The notes: a model not told the origin generated them from the letters alone. Shown: positions 47,150-59,336, counted from the first letter of the stretch. The stretch is 64,000 bases of DNA from Sindora glabra (GCA_020226215.1 CM035234.1:48053275-48117274); one strand, 5' to 3'. Numbers and translations are program-made.

Positions 47150-48195
47150 AAAGTGGGGCTTTTTTAGAGGGACCAGAAAATTTTTAAAAATTTTTTTGTG
47201 GTACGGTGAAAAATTAAAATTACAAACGAGTCATTTTGAATCATGCATCTACTTATTTAAGTTTGAGTTTAATAAAATTAAATGAATTCAAGTTCAAATT
47301 TATTGAACTTACAAAATTTAAGCTCAAATTTAACTATTATACATTTTTTTTGGCTGATGGATAAGAAATTTATTAAGCAACCACTCAAGAGAGAAATATC
47401 GATGAGTACAATATTCTCAATTTGAGGAGGAACCTGAAACATTCTCTATTTGACTATTGTTTGCTCTTAATTGAGCTTAGACGATTTTTGGTATATTTAA
47501 TGTTGTTTTCAACAAATAACAACTAAAAAAATATTAACCTTTGTTTTCACACTATCACCCTTTTCTCAAATTTTTTATAGTTATTTCTTTTTTTTAGAAA
47601 TAAAAATAATAATAACATTTAGGATGTATTTGATAATAATAAAACATTTAGAATTGCTAAATTTATTTTGTAATAAACTTACAATGTTTGGATAATTTTT
47701 TATTTGAAGTATTAAATTTAGTTAATAATTTAAAAATATTATCTCAAAATATTAAAATCCTGTCGAATTTAAAAATTACCCTTATTTTTTATGATGTTAT
47801 ATATATATATATATATATATTATATTTAATTATTTCCCCTCATGTAAAAATAACATTTGATGTATTTGTCCAATAAAATCTAATCAAAATAAGAGTTGTT
47901 AAATAAATTTAATAAATTTTTTATTAATTTAATATTTAATTTTAAAAAATGAAATAAATAAAATTTAATTTTAAATATAAAATTATTCAATTAAATATTA
48001 AAGTGATATTTTCAAACATATATTCACACATCTATTTTAAGATTTTTACACAGATTAAACTATAATTTATTTGAAAAGGAACTTACCTATATACTTTTAA
48101 AATTTTTTCACCCCCTTCCCAGTCTTAAAATTCCCTTTGTACCAAAAAAAAAAATTTCAAAAAATGTGGGGGCCATGAAAAAGCCGCGGACCCCC
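47150..48195. repeat. Inverted repeat pair, about 50-60 bp arms, about 0.93 kb apart
   Basis: The left arm GGGGCTTTTTTAGAGGGACC followed by a T-rich stretch and GTGGTAC (47155-47205) is complementary in pattern to the right arm at about 48135-48190 (GTACC, A-rich stretch, GGGGGCCATGAAAAAGCC). This could be a decayed nonautonomous DNA element. The interior is noncoding and holds an AT tract at 47799-47825. Confidence 0.45.
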
Positions 48196-48255
48196 CCCCC
48201 ATCGGTATGCATAGAAAGAAATACTTACTTGTATACTTCAATTAATTATAATTAG

Positions 48256-48865
48256 TATGGCTAACTTCTACTGGGGCAACCTTCACTTTTATATTTAAAT
48301 AAAAATTATATTTTTAATTTAAAAATAATAAAATGATAAAAACATTATAATTAATCTATCATTTTTACTAATTATTTTAATTAATGAATATATCAATTAT
48401 ATAAATGAAAGAAAATAAGTAGAGTTGATTTAAATATGCTCATTAATTAAAATAATTAGTAATGATAATAAATTGATGATAATATTTTCTCTTATTTTAT
48501 TACATTTAAATAGGGATTGCTAACTTCCACATTTATATATGAAGGTTAACAATCTTTATTCTTTTATTTAGAGAAAAACATATTTTTAATTTAAAAATAT
48601 TAAAATAATAAAATATATTATAATTAATTTATCACCATTACCAACTATTTTAATTAATAAATATATTTATTATGAAGATGGAGAGAATAGTGAAATTAAC
48701 TTAAATACATTTGTTAATTGAAGTAATTGAAAATGGTAATAAATTGACTATAATACTCTTTGTTACTTTATTATCTTTAAATTAGAACTATGATTTTTAT
48801 ATCCAAATAAAAGAATAAAGGTTAGCAATCTCTACATTCGAATACAGAGGTTAGCAATCCCCTCT
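48256..48865. mobile_element. Hairpin MITE pair with GGNTTGCTAAC-type ends
   Basis: Two tandem units offset by about 285 bases each contain a long imperfect inverted repeat; in the first, 48344-48387 pairs with about 48439-48483 (shared core ACTAATTATTTTAATTAATGA on opposite strands). Boundaries carry GGATTGCTAACTTCC on one side and GGTTAGCAATC (48828, 48851) on the other, which are complementary. The likely explanation is a foldback-type MITE, duplicated or self-inserted. Confidence 0.6.
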
Positions 48866-49296
48866 TTAAATCAAAAGCATAATTTTTTTTTCAAACAAAA
48901 GAATAAAAATTACTATCATACACATAGAAATATGAAAGTTAACAATCTCTAATCATAATATACTCACTCCTAATAAGAAATATATAATTATCGGTTTTTG
49001 TTGTTTATAAGCTAATTTATGCAACTCACTTGTAGGAGGAATTATATTTTCTAATTTTCAAGAAATTTAAAATCATAATCACCTTTTTTATTAAGTAATA
49101 GTAAGACACATGTTATATTATGCACTATCTGTCCTTTATTTTCCTGTTTCACGGAATCCCATTTTGATTTATTAATCTTATTTTCTTTTGTTTAATTTTT
49201 TCCATTTTATAAATTTTAATGGGTTTTTTAAATTAATTTTGTTCAAAAAATAGTGCATTTTTCATGTGTTAAAATTAAATAAAATATAGTTTTTCC
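48866..49296. other. AT-rich spacer, no gene seen
   Basis: No recognisable feature up to the start of the LINE fragment at 49297. Confidence 0.6.
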
Positions 49297-49345
49297 TGGA
49301 AGATGATTTGTAGGTTGGGGGTTCCTCAGCGAGTGTGGCTATTTC
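49297..49345 (+). pseudogene. LINE-2 ORF2, first piece of zf-RVT domain (interrupted by MULE-B)
   Basis: The frame WKMICRLGVPQRVWLF is the start of a plant LINE zf-RVT domain (W-xIW-L-VP-R-R-FLW). It is cut at 49345 by MULE-B. The same reading frame resumes at 59851 with a stop and then QACHGRLLANEFF, once one copy of the 9-bp duplication is discounted. The LINE is 5'-truncated at about 49297. Confidence 0.8.
49337..49345. other. 9-bp target site duplication, left copy (GGCTATTTC)
   Basis: Identical to 59842-59850. Nine bases is the duplication length of Mutator-like elements, and removing the element restores a LINE reading frame. Confidence 0.9.
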
Positions 49346-49545
49346 GGTTAAAATACCGTTTTAACGTTTTTTACGAAACTTATTTCTGTTTTACCGTTCT
49401 TTCGAAACTTATTACCAAAATACGCACGTAGGCGGGAGGTGCCATTTGAGTTGGCGCCATGTGGGAAGATGCGCCATCCAAGATGGCGTCTCTAGCAACC
49501 TTTGAGGGCGCCATTCAAGGTGGCACCCTCGGTCCCATTTTTTCT
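49346..49545. repeat. MULE-B left terminal inverted repeat and GGCGCC block
   Basis: Outer TIR sequence (TAAAATACCG, CTGTTTTACCG, CTTTCGAAACTTATTACC) is followed by repeated units built on GCCATNNNARRTGGCGCC (49440-49530), with alternating orientation. Partner of 59570-59841. Confidence 0.85.
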
Positions 49546-50243
49546 AATTTTTCCTTTCAAAAATAATTAATTTTGATATCATTTGAAAATAAAAATTTTT
49601 TAAAAAAATAATATATAATTGTGACTCAAAAAAATTTTTGAAAATAAATTACTCATTTTATAATTATATTTGATATCATATAAAAATATGTTAACTCCAC
49701 TTTGATATCTAATATATAAATTTATTATAGGAATTAAATAAAAAAGTAGTAAATGATAATAATATAATGAATAAAAATAATAAATATTTAGTAGATAATT
49801 AAATATTATTTTAAAAATATAGTATCAATAAAGAATAATTACGTAATTTATATTAATGTCTCTCAAAATCTGATCCAATGACACTTGATATTTATCAATT
49901 TTTAAAATTATAAACTTCTAACATTTGAAATTATATTATTACAAGTAATTATTTAATATGTTATTACATATAAGTAAATTTATTGAATTATTCAATAAAT
50001 TTCTTTATTTACGAACTTGAAGATTGTTAAAAATGAAAAGAAATATAACGAAATAAATATGTTTATCTTATTTTATATTTATTTCAATAATATTATTGTC
50101 ACTTTATATTTATCTCAATAAAATTATTTTTATTTTGTAACAAAGTAAATGCGAAATGACGAGGTTGAAGATAGCTGAAAATTTAAAAAAAACTATAATT
50201 CATTTTTTAAAAAACTATTTTGGCAATGAGAGGGAAAAGTACC

Positions 50244-50450
50244 GATTAACTATTTTTTAAAAAACTATTATTCGTTTTATGGTTCCTTCGAAAACATTTT
50301 ATCGAAATAAGCACAGAAGATACGCACAGCGATGGAGAGATGCCAAATGGCATGTAGAGGTACGGTAGATGAAATGGCGTCGTTGGCACTGAAGGGAAGG
50401 AACGGCAGGTGATATGGCACCTTTGGCTTACGGCACCCTCGCTCCTCATT
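50244..50450. repeat. Internal TIR-like block 1 (left of PMD gene)
   Basis: GATTAACTATTTTTT, then TTCGTTTTATGGTTCCTTCG, then TCGAAATAAGCACAG and several GCCAAATGGCA / ATGGCGTCGTTGGCA units. It matches the left terminal block in order and orientation (TTTTACCG, CTTTCGAAAC, AAAATACGCAC, GGTGCCATTTG) but is more diverged. Confidence 0.65.
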
Positions 50451-50857
50451 TCTAAGTTAATTAGCCGGTGACCGTGTCGACTGTGAATCCTAGAGGCTTG
50501 AATTTTGATACTGTACATGGGCAGCATCCCCATCTATATTGACAATTGTACTACGTATTTTTATTCTTAAATGTTTAGTGAACTCGATTCATAAGGTATT
50601 GAATATATATTTCACATTATGAATATAAAAGTTATTAAATTAATTTAATTTTATTTATTTATTTTCACATGGTAAGTAAAAAAAGAGTAGATAATTATAA
50701 CAGTTGTGAAAGTATGATAATTAATAATGTTAGTTATTATATTTGGGAGATGTCCTTATCATAATTTTTTTAAAAAAATTAAATATTGCAATGATTTTGA
50801 AGTTTATTATTATTTATAATTGTTAATATGCAAGTAATTAAAAATATCGTATTAATT

Positions 50858-50935
50858 AAAATCATCCTAAATGTTGATGTTTGGCAATAAAGTAGTAAAA
50901 TCATCCTAAATGTTGATGTTTGACAATAAAGTAGT
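50858..50935. repeat. Tandem duplication, 39-bp unit, 2 copies
   Basis: Units 50858-50896 and 50897-50935 (ATCATCCTAAATGTTGATGT core) differ at one base (GGCAATAA against GACAATAA). Confidence 0.9.
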
Positions 50936-50978
50936 AAGATAAATGTACATAAATATACAACAAACATAGAAAAGAAAG

Positions 50979-53423
50979 CTAATGTCTACGTAAGTGATGT
51001 CCAGTCCCACATCCAGGATCGGTAATGTGGCGGCCGTATCTACTAACCCTCTGCGCAGGCTCGGGAGTTACATCCTCGGCGTCTGTGTCTCCTCTACCTC
51101 CAGCTCCCGCTCTGCCTCCACCTCTACCTCTATCTACAAGCTCTGAGTCGTCTGTCATCATGCCACCATGTGCTAATCCCTGACCTGGGTATGCCAATCA
51201 AAGGCAAGACGATATGGCTGCGATGGACCTGCATCATCGGAAGGAAAGGCATAGAATGAAGATGAAACTCCTGGTATGTGTGGAAATGCCTGGAATGAGG
51301 ATGGAACAATAGGAAGGAACTGGTACATCTGGGATGACGACGGCCCATACAGTGCAACCAGGAACATGGTGGAGGATGAAGGGTCATCAGGTGCAGTAGG
51401 GTACACATGAGATGAGGCAGTAACATCAGGCATCATTGTCATGGTCTCCTGGGCAGTCGACGGTGGAATCTGCTGCACTGTCGAAGCAGACAGAACATCA
51501 GCCTGCGACGTATGTTGTGGAGCAGTGCGACGTCATCGGTGAAAGCGAGGCTGATCATGGTCACCCTCCGCAAAGTATGGGATATGATGGGCCTGGGGAG
51601 CTGGCTCTGCATGTGAGTCAATAATCACATGATCAACTTGCTGAATCGCATGAAGGATGGACTCCGTCGCTGATCTAAGCGCATCGAAGGTGAACATAGC
51701 CTACCCCTCAGGGGTAGTGAAGTCCTGTAGTGTGGAAACCTCATCTACCTTTGCAAATTTTTGACATTAAAGTTAGTTATAATACTAATGCATTTAAAGA
51801 AAATCAGATACAAAAAACTAGCACGCAATATTACCACAAGGTCTAGCGTTCCCCCGACGGGTGTAATACATCGCCTGGTAACTCGTCTGTACCATGTCAT
51901 GTAATCGGATCGTGGTCCCAAAACTAGGCATGTCGTCGGCTAGGCGGTAACGCACAAGTCTCGCCGGATATCCCAGAGTGCAATATACGGCTGATGGCGG
52001 ATGTGCCACTCCTCGTCATGTCGATTGGACAAGTGAAGGCAATGGTCCTCCGCCACCTGTTTCGGTGGCTCTGGAATAGCCTGGCGTAGTCCAAACTGCC
52101 ACAAAACCCTATCAAGCTGGTGCCACTCGACAATCTGAAAGTGAATGAGTGGTATCACTACTGTCCACGTGTCACTCCCGTCAAAGCAGTACTACGGCAG
52201 TGATGCGGTGACCTCCTCAGTGTACGGGATCCAGACGATCTGAAGTTGCAAATTTAGGTTGTCATTTAAATACGCTAATGGAATGGACAAAGGCCTGAAA
52301 TAAAGAAATCCATTATCCCCTACATACCTGGTCAAGTCGAAGACGATCCAACACGTATCTATAATGGGGTAGGCTGTGTGCTGGACTATCCTGGAACGTC
52401 TTCTGATAGTGCCACCTGCCAGGTTTAATAACAAAGTTAAACAACTTCGTAGTAAACTTAATTATAAGTGAAAGTTGAAAAATTTTCTAACCTACGTGCT
52501 AAGGGGCCAATCCCTGCATCCCCCTCTGGTATGTCTAAAACAGCTATCGCGAGGGCGATAGTGGGAAATCTATCCCAAGCCTAGAGTTGCAGTAGTAGGC
52601 AACAACCTCCTATCTCCCTGTAATCTGGAGCGGTGGCCTTGCAGAGCTCTCTGTATAGATAGGTCAGGCAAGCAGATCCCCAACTGTACGTCCCAGCCTT
52701 GTGTAAGTGTCCGATCAAGGGTAAGTGCATGAGGTGGACATATGTACTGGAATAGTCTAGAAATAACGTCCCACCAATGAGTCGTAAAATGTAAGCTCGG
52801 GCGAATCTCTGCACCGTCACCTCATCCGCATCATCTGGAAGATGAGTGAAATGCCTCTCCAACCAACTCATCCTCAGTCGCCCCCCTCGGATGACATTCT
52901 CATCCACCGGTAACTGGAGTCCCAAATACTCCTCTATCAGGGCTTCCCATCCCCACACAGTGGGCCCTGTCACTACTCGACTGTCAATGGGTAGGCCGAG
53001 CTGAAAAGCAACATCCTGCAGGGTAATAGTCGTCTCTCCCTGCGGCATGTGAAAGGTATGTGTCTCCAGCCTCCACCTCTCTACAAGAGCACTGATCAAC
53101 TGATGGTCAATCGGCACAAACTCGCACATCGCCAAGCTGTAAAAGCCTGCCTCTCGTAAAAAGGGGACAATCAACTCCGATGGCTGCTGGTGATGGTAGT
53201 CATGAGCTCGTCGAATCCTGAGCACACGGTCAGGCTGCGAAAGAAAAAAAATCACCAATTATCACGTCTGACAATTCAGAAACGGTTTATACTCGGATTA
53301 AATAAGATCTAGCTATTTCCATACATGGCCAGCCCAAATCGACTGGGATATGTGTGAGGCCTGAGCCATCAGTAGTGAAGGATCTTGTGGTCCAGGATTA
53401 ACGCGTCAGGATGTGGATGTCAT
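50979..53423 (-). pseudogene. Plant mobile domain (PMD, MAIN/MAIL1-like) gene of MULE-B, broken
   Basis: PMD proteins occur in plant transposons and, as domesticated MAIN/MAIL1, in host genome maintenance; the element's use of the domain is unknown. Exon 1 (53423-53325) starts MTSTS, has a stop where Arg is expected, then GPQDPSLLMAQASHISQSIW and joins across a GT-AG intron (53235-53324) to PDRVLRIRR. Exon 2 has IVPFLREAGFYSLAMCEFVP, LISALVERWRLETHTFHMP, GETTITLQDVAFQLGLPIDS and GCCLLLQL, then a TAG where Trp is expected (52581). Further exons give HYQKTFQDSPAHSLPHYRYV, IVWIPYTEEVTASLP, the core VVIPLIHFQIVEWHQLDRVL, and a frameshift to YRLADDMPSFG. The last exon (from about 51760) is Pro/Ser-rich and ends in an Arg-Gly-rich tail, stop at 50979. 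Premature stops show decay. Confidence 0.88.
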
Positions 53424-54042
53424 CTGCCACAACAAGCATTGCATTAGAATGAAATTTAAACACACACTAACTTAACAGACTTGTGCAATTTAAGTACAAA
53501 TAATATATATTAAATTTAAATTATAATATATATAAATAATACCATAGAATATAATTAATTGTGTTTTTAAAATTATAATCTCCGTATAAATAATTAATAA
53601 CCTAAAAATTATGTATTTATTCCATGTATAAATTTATAAAATTAAATTAATTAGATATTAATTATTATGAAATGCGAAATGGATTGGGGGAGGTGCCAAA
53701 TGAAATGGGCGCCAAGTGGAATGGCGCCTCCCAACCCCTTTCCCCCCAACGGGCTAGGTGCAGCACAGGCGCCATGTTGGAAGGCGCCTGGTAAATACTT
53801 TCGAAACCGCGGTAAAGTGAAAAAAAGTTTATAGAATTTTCATATTTTGCTATTTAAACCAAGTTGTATACACTTGGACGATTAACTAATGGTCGGTTCA
53901 CATTACTAGTAATGGGGTAACATATATATACACAATGACGTGCAATTTTACAACCATAAAAAAAAATACAGTGTGCGACCGTTATACTTACGACATTGGG
54001 TAACATACTCTATAACATATATGCGAAAGTAAATAATAAAAA
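53424..54042. other. Spacer between the two MULE-B genes
   Basis: AT-rich spacer between the end of the transposase and the start of the PMD gene. It holds the internal TIR-like block 53690-53860, which is placed where the PMD gene's promoter would be. Confidence 0.7.
53690..53860. repeat. Internal TIR-like block 2 (right of PMD gene)
   Basis: Read on the minus strand from 53860: GGTTTAAATAGC, then CACTTTACCGCGGTTTCGAA, AGTATTTACC, then GGCGCC units. This reproduces the order of the outer TIR (GGTTAAAATACC, GTTTTACCG, CTTTCGAAACTTATTACC, GGCGCC array) and is inverted relative to block 1. Confidence 0.75.
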
Positions 54043-56900
54043 TCAAGGTGTAGAAGGGCCTTCCTCCCCATGTAGCAGTGGGCAACGCCTACGATTATGT
54101 CTTTCCATCTTACAATGACCGCATTTTTACTTTACACCGCTCTCTTGAGGCCAATCCATCTCATTTCTGATCCGGGTCAACTTTGGTCGTCCCCTTGCAC
54201 GTAATCTTCCATAATTTGAAACTAGGACAGGAAATGGTGATAGGTATTCCATTGCAACCACTCCCCGATAGGCTACCACTCAGATTTGTAGCAATTGAGT
54301 AGTGTGTCAAGCCTGTACATAGCATCGACATATGGTTCCTATGATATGTTGATTAAGGCACAAGCAGCAATAATATGAGCGTAAGGATACCTATATGCTT
54401 GGAATTGTCCACATTCACATTGCCCTTTGTCTAATAATACTTGGACGACCTTTCCACATGACCCCCTTGCCATATCAGGGCCCTCCACCACCTCAAACCT
54501 AGTCCCTTGTTTATTATAAGCACGAACGTGGTAAGAAGAAGCACGTGACTGGATAGTCACAAGCTCCTGTCTAAATCTGCTTGCGTATATGTGACCTTGT
54601 TGTAGTTCAGCATGTGCTTCTTTTGCCCTTTTCACAAAGTACTTGACACATCTGTAGTATGTTTGTTGAACAAGGCCTGTGATTGGTAGCTTCCTTAATC
54701 CTTTGAACAGGCCATTGATGCACTCTACAATGTTAGTCGTCATATGACCATATCTTCTGCCTTCATCATAAGTCAGCGTCCACTTCTCCATCGGAATAGC
54801 GGTCAACTTCTTGTGGATTTCCTCGTTAACTTTGCTGAGGTTCTCCAATCTCTCCATGGCCTTTTCCCAACTAGGCTCATACGCTGAATAGAAGGAGACA
54901 AATAGGTTAACCGGGTTAAACTACCAGAAACATAAATTTATAGATGAAAGGTTCAATAAGGAAATTATGCTATAACGCATACCAATCTTAAGGACAGCTT
55001 TCCTCACGTTGTCATCCCTGCACTTCTTGCGAACGTTGCTGGCAATATGTCTGATACAGTACCGGTGAAAAGCATTAGGAGGCTGTCATCCCAAACCTTT
55101 GGTGGCTACAGCATCTTTTATAGCTCGGTGCCGGTCTGATATCAAGCATATTCCTTGCTTGTTCGTAACATTTACCCGTAGTAATGCCAAAAACTAACTC
55201 CAATTTTCATAATTCTCCCTGTCAACAATGGCAAAGGCAAGAGGAACGGAGCATTTGTTACCATCTTGGGTCACAGCAATCAGTAGCATGCCCCTGAACT
55301 TACCATATAGATGCGTTCCATTAACTTGTATGAATTGCTTACAGTAGGGAAATGCGGCAATGCATGGCTTGAAAGCCCAGAAAACTTGGTTGAAAATATG
55401 TTTTTGCGGATTAACACGGTTGTCAGCTGTGACGAATTCGTGTGACTCCAACTTGAACAGCGCCTGGTCACAGTAGCCTAAAATATCCAACCATTTGGGA
55501 AGTACTTTGTACGATTTATCCCAATCACCGTACACCTTGACAATTGCCTTTTGTTTCACCTTCCATGCTTTTCTGTACGAAATCTTATACCCGTATATGC
55601 CTTCCACCTTCTCTTGTATAAGCAAGATTGGAACATCTTGCTTAACTTTAATCATCTCAAGTATCAAGGAACTGATATACTCGAAGTCTAAAGACTTGTG
55701 ATCCTGTGTCAAACTGGCATTGACACATGTGTGAGGCCCTGAAAATCTAGTTATTGTCCAAGTGTCATAATTCTTCAGTTTGGTCGCTCTGAGGTGGATA
55801 TTGCATTGGTCCCTGAAATTATCACACTTCACGCTTAATCTTCTGGTATCTGACTCCTCCACGTAATAACTGTAGTGCCTTTTGATGTGGTAATGCTTGG
55901 TTGCAGCAATTAAAGCCTCCTTGCAATCGAACTCTTGCCCAACCTATAAGTCCTCCATGTCGTAATCATAGCTTGGTTTCATTATTTCTGGAAATTCATT
56001 AGGATTCCGCATGGCATCCCAATCAATGTGAGAGAAGACAGCAGCTTGAGGGACACCACATGATATCTGTGCAGCATTGTCACTCCTCACCTGCCGCGTT
56101 GCAACACTGTCTCCATGTGCAGTGGCGCGTTCCTCGTCATCAGTGTCACGATAATCATCGCTACTGCAAGACACCTCATCATCCTCAAAACCAGACTCAA
56201 GGTGAGCATCCATCAATATAGGACTAGCGGATTCTTCCTCTACAACCGGTAAGGCATTTGTTGAACCCATCATGGCATGTGATATATTTCGTAGGAAAAC
56301 ACCGGCAACTGATGAGTCCAATGCAGGAGTATAACTATCAGAAATGTGGAACTCGATTCCACCCGTGTATGGAAGCCCTTCCCGCACCATCGAACAACTA
56401 GTGCTAACATTAGCCGTTGGAACCATAGGTGATCTAGTTGTTGGAACTCTTTCTTGTGAACCCAAGTTAGCTGCGTGCAGTTCAGATGTGATCACCTCCG
56501 CATACAACTCCATTGCTGTCATCATCGGATGCTGTTCGTACCTTGCTATGGCACATGCCAAGTCTTCATCATCGTCCAATTCGTATACCATGTATTGAGT
56601 TTGATGCTGTGGAAACCTATAAACAATTTACCCCACAGCTTGATCTTCGTGAAGCTTCAGTCGGGCATGAACTCTCTCCCGTAAAACATCCATAGTGCTG
56701 CATCCTCTTAACTTCAATGCCTTTGGGGGAGGTCCATCGTACATTACCCCCATTGATCCCTCAATAATTGTATCATTTGAATATATAAAAGCAATTAAAC
56801 TTTTCTTCATCTTCTTACTTTTAACTGCAAAATACTCACTGCACCCCCACAACTGATAGATAGTCTCATATACAAATTTTGTTCTCATAAACGAGTGCAC
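54043..56900 (-). pseudogene. MULE transposase (MULE-B), PB1-like N-terminus, broken
   Basis: Minus-strand transposase. A PB1-like N-terminal domain is visible (SMGVMYDGPPPKALKLRGCS, then YELDDDEDLACAIARYEQHP), followed by an acidic linker. The DNA-binding region is CNIHLRATKLKNYDTWTI and GPHTCVN. The catalytic core has QVNGTHLYGKFRG, with the first Asp changed to Asn, VPLAFAIVDRENYENW, and ISDRHRAIKDAV with the second Asp intact. A 99-bp GT-AG intron (54884-54982) joins KI-AYEPSWEKAM. Exon 2 gives TNIVECINGLFKGLRKLPIT, the SWIM finger CECGQFQAYRYPYAH, GRPKLTRIRNEMDW and the knuckle CGHCKMERHNRRRC, ending at 54043. In-frame stops at 56628, 55944, 55194, 55086, 54339, 54273 and 54222 inactivate it. 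The true start may be the internal Met at 56810. Confidence 0.92.
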
Positions 56901-59330
56901 TAATATTTACTACTATAATTAAAAATGAATGGAATTTATTACTATTTTGCAAGGTATTCTATCAATACTACGTAATAATAGGATTATTTTTTCGGCCAAG
57001 CAAATGTTATTTCTTTTTCAAAACTAATATAATATTTGGCTATATAATCTTATTTATGGTTTAGTTTAGCTCTTTCAATTATCACTTATCTTGGTTATTT
57101 TTCCCAAATTATACTAATTAACTAAGTTAACGTTTTTAATACGCTATATTTTTTATATTTACGACTTTTTTCTCCGTTCACACCTACTACCAAATAGCAA
57201 CCAAAATTATGTAAACATTATTATTTGAATTTTTTAATATAATACAACCATGAATTCTTTTTTATACTAATTAACTAAGTTAACGTTTTTAATACGCTAT
57301 ATTTTTTATATTTACGACTTTTTTCTCCGTTCACACCTACTACCAAATAGCAACCAAAATTATGTAAACATTATTATTTGAATTTTTTAATATAATACAA
57401 CCATGAATTCTTTTTTACATTCACTAACTTCGTCTAATACTTATTTTGCAATACCTCCATAAATATTTTAATGCTTCCTAGATAAACCTATGTAACCTAA
57501 AAATTTTTCAAGTACGTTTATTTTTCTTGCATTTATTATATCTACTATTTAAACACAAAAAAGTTCAAATTTTTAATAACAATATCCTATTTTTTTAAGG
57601 TTCTTGGTTACATTCATATATCCTAGAATTTTTTTTAGTACCTCTCTTATACTATATTAAGATTTTATATGAAAAAATCCTTTAAATATAACTTTCACCT
57701 AAGTCGTAAGACCTATATTAGGAAACCTTTCTTTATCTCATTTGTTGTTCTTTTAATAACACAACTTATCACAGTACATATAAATTCCTACAAAATTTTT
57801 ATAAATCATAACTTCACATCTTAAATCATAATTCCACATCATAAATCATAACAATCAATATAAAATAAAATTTTTTTGATTATTTATATCATAACATTCT
57901 AAACAAATTCCTCTACTAATATAAAAAATATTTTCATCATGACTAATAAAAATTATAATATAAGCATAAAATTTATAAAAATACTAACCGGTAAGTATTC
58001 GGAGAAGCAAACAGAAAAAAGCCTCTGCATAAAAGAAAAATATGTTAGATAATTTAATAACTTTAATATCTAAGTAAAAGTTATTAGATATTATTGTATC
58101 AAAAAAAATTATGCAAAAATCATGCTAAATTAAATATATTTTGTAAAATAATATATTAAACGAATAAAAAAAATAATATACATAAAATTTTACTAATTCA
58201 ATTTAAAATATAGTGTTTGAACTTTTATATCAAGAAAATATTAATAAATTTTAAAAGATAATTAATTCTTATTCTTAACAACTTTTATTAAAACTATAAT
58301 ATATAGTTAGTTATTTCAATTAGCGTTTTTCATAACATGAATTTTTAAAAAAAAGATATTTGATCATTAAAAATAATTTTATGTCAAAAATATGAAATTA
58401 TATTATATTAATATTATTCAATATATTGCATTTCAACTTTTAATAGAATGATTGAAGAAATAAAGAAGAAAAAATTCAGTAACGTACATGAAATGAAGAA
58501 TAAATTATGTACGAACTGTAAACCCTTTGAGAACTCTTATTTGATGTATTTTAAATTTAAAATATATTATTTAAAAATTATCATCAACAAAAATTTAAAA
58601 AATTTATATAAATAATATTTAATTTAATCACTAACTTTTTTTTCTGTAAAATATAATATGAAATTAATTATTTTTGTTAATAAAATGTATATTAAAGCTT
58701 CGATTTACTTAAAATATTGTAATAAATTAAAAAATATAATTAATGATTATAATAAAATATTGTTAACAACATGTTAATTTTTCTAAAAAATAAAATATGT
58801 TAAAGCTTCAATTTTTCCTAAATCCTAGATCATCATTTCACATTATAAATCATAATAATGAACATAAAATAAAAATTATAATATAAATATAAAAAATATA
58901 CAAATACTACTCAGTAAAAAATATAAATTATCACAGATCACATAAATTTATATAAATTTTTTCTAAATCCTAGATTATCATTTCTGATCATAAATTAAAA
59001 TAATTAACATGAAATGCATAATATACATACAGAAATTATAAAAATACTAACCAGTAAAAATTATAAACTATCACATATTACATAAATTTGTACAAATCTT
59101 TTCTAAATCTTAGATCATCATTTCACATCATAAATTATAATAATCAACATAAAATAAATATTATAATATAAATATAAAAATTATCAAAATATTAACCACT
59201 AAAAATTATAAATTATCAAAGATTATATAAATTTGTATAAATTTTTTCTAAATCCTAGATCATCATTTTATATCATAAATCATAATAATTAATTTAAAAA
59301 ATATAATATAAATACAGAAATTATAAAAAT
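56901..59330. other. Noncoding AT-rich part of MULE-B upstream of transposase
   Basis: About 2.4 kb without coding features between the transposase start and its presumed promoter near the right end. It may include 5' UTR introns. Two tandem repeats are listed separately. Confidence 0.65.
57111..57416. repeat. Perfect tandem duplication, 153-bp unit, 2 copies
   Basis: 57111-57263 and 57264-57416 read as identical over the whole unit (starting ATACTAATTAACTAAGTTAA, ending GAATTCTTTTTT). The surroundings are strongly decayed, so this duplication is much younger than the element, or an assembly artefact. Confidence 0.93.
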
Positions 59331-59336
59331 ACTAAC
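58815..59336. repeat. Tandem array, about 143-bp unit, nearly 4 copies
   Basis: TCCTAGATCATCATTT-type unit starts recur at 58823, 58968, 59108 and 59253, with ATACTAACCAGTAAAAATTA near each unit's end. A more diverged copy may lie at 57800-58000. Confidence 0.85.

Noticed and set aside
50235..53869. 9-bp target duplication around the inner PMD cassette
   Set aside because: The flanks AAAAGTACC and AAGTTGTAT do not match convincingly, so a nested insertion is not proven.
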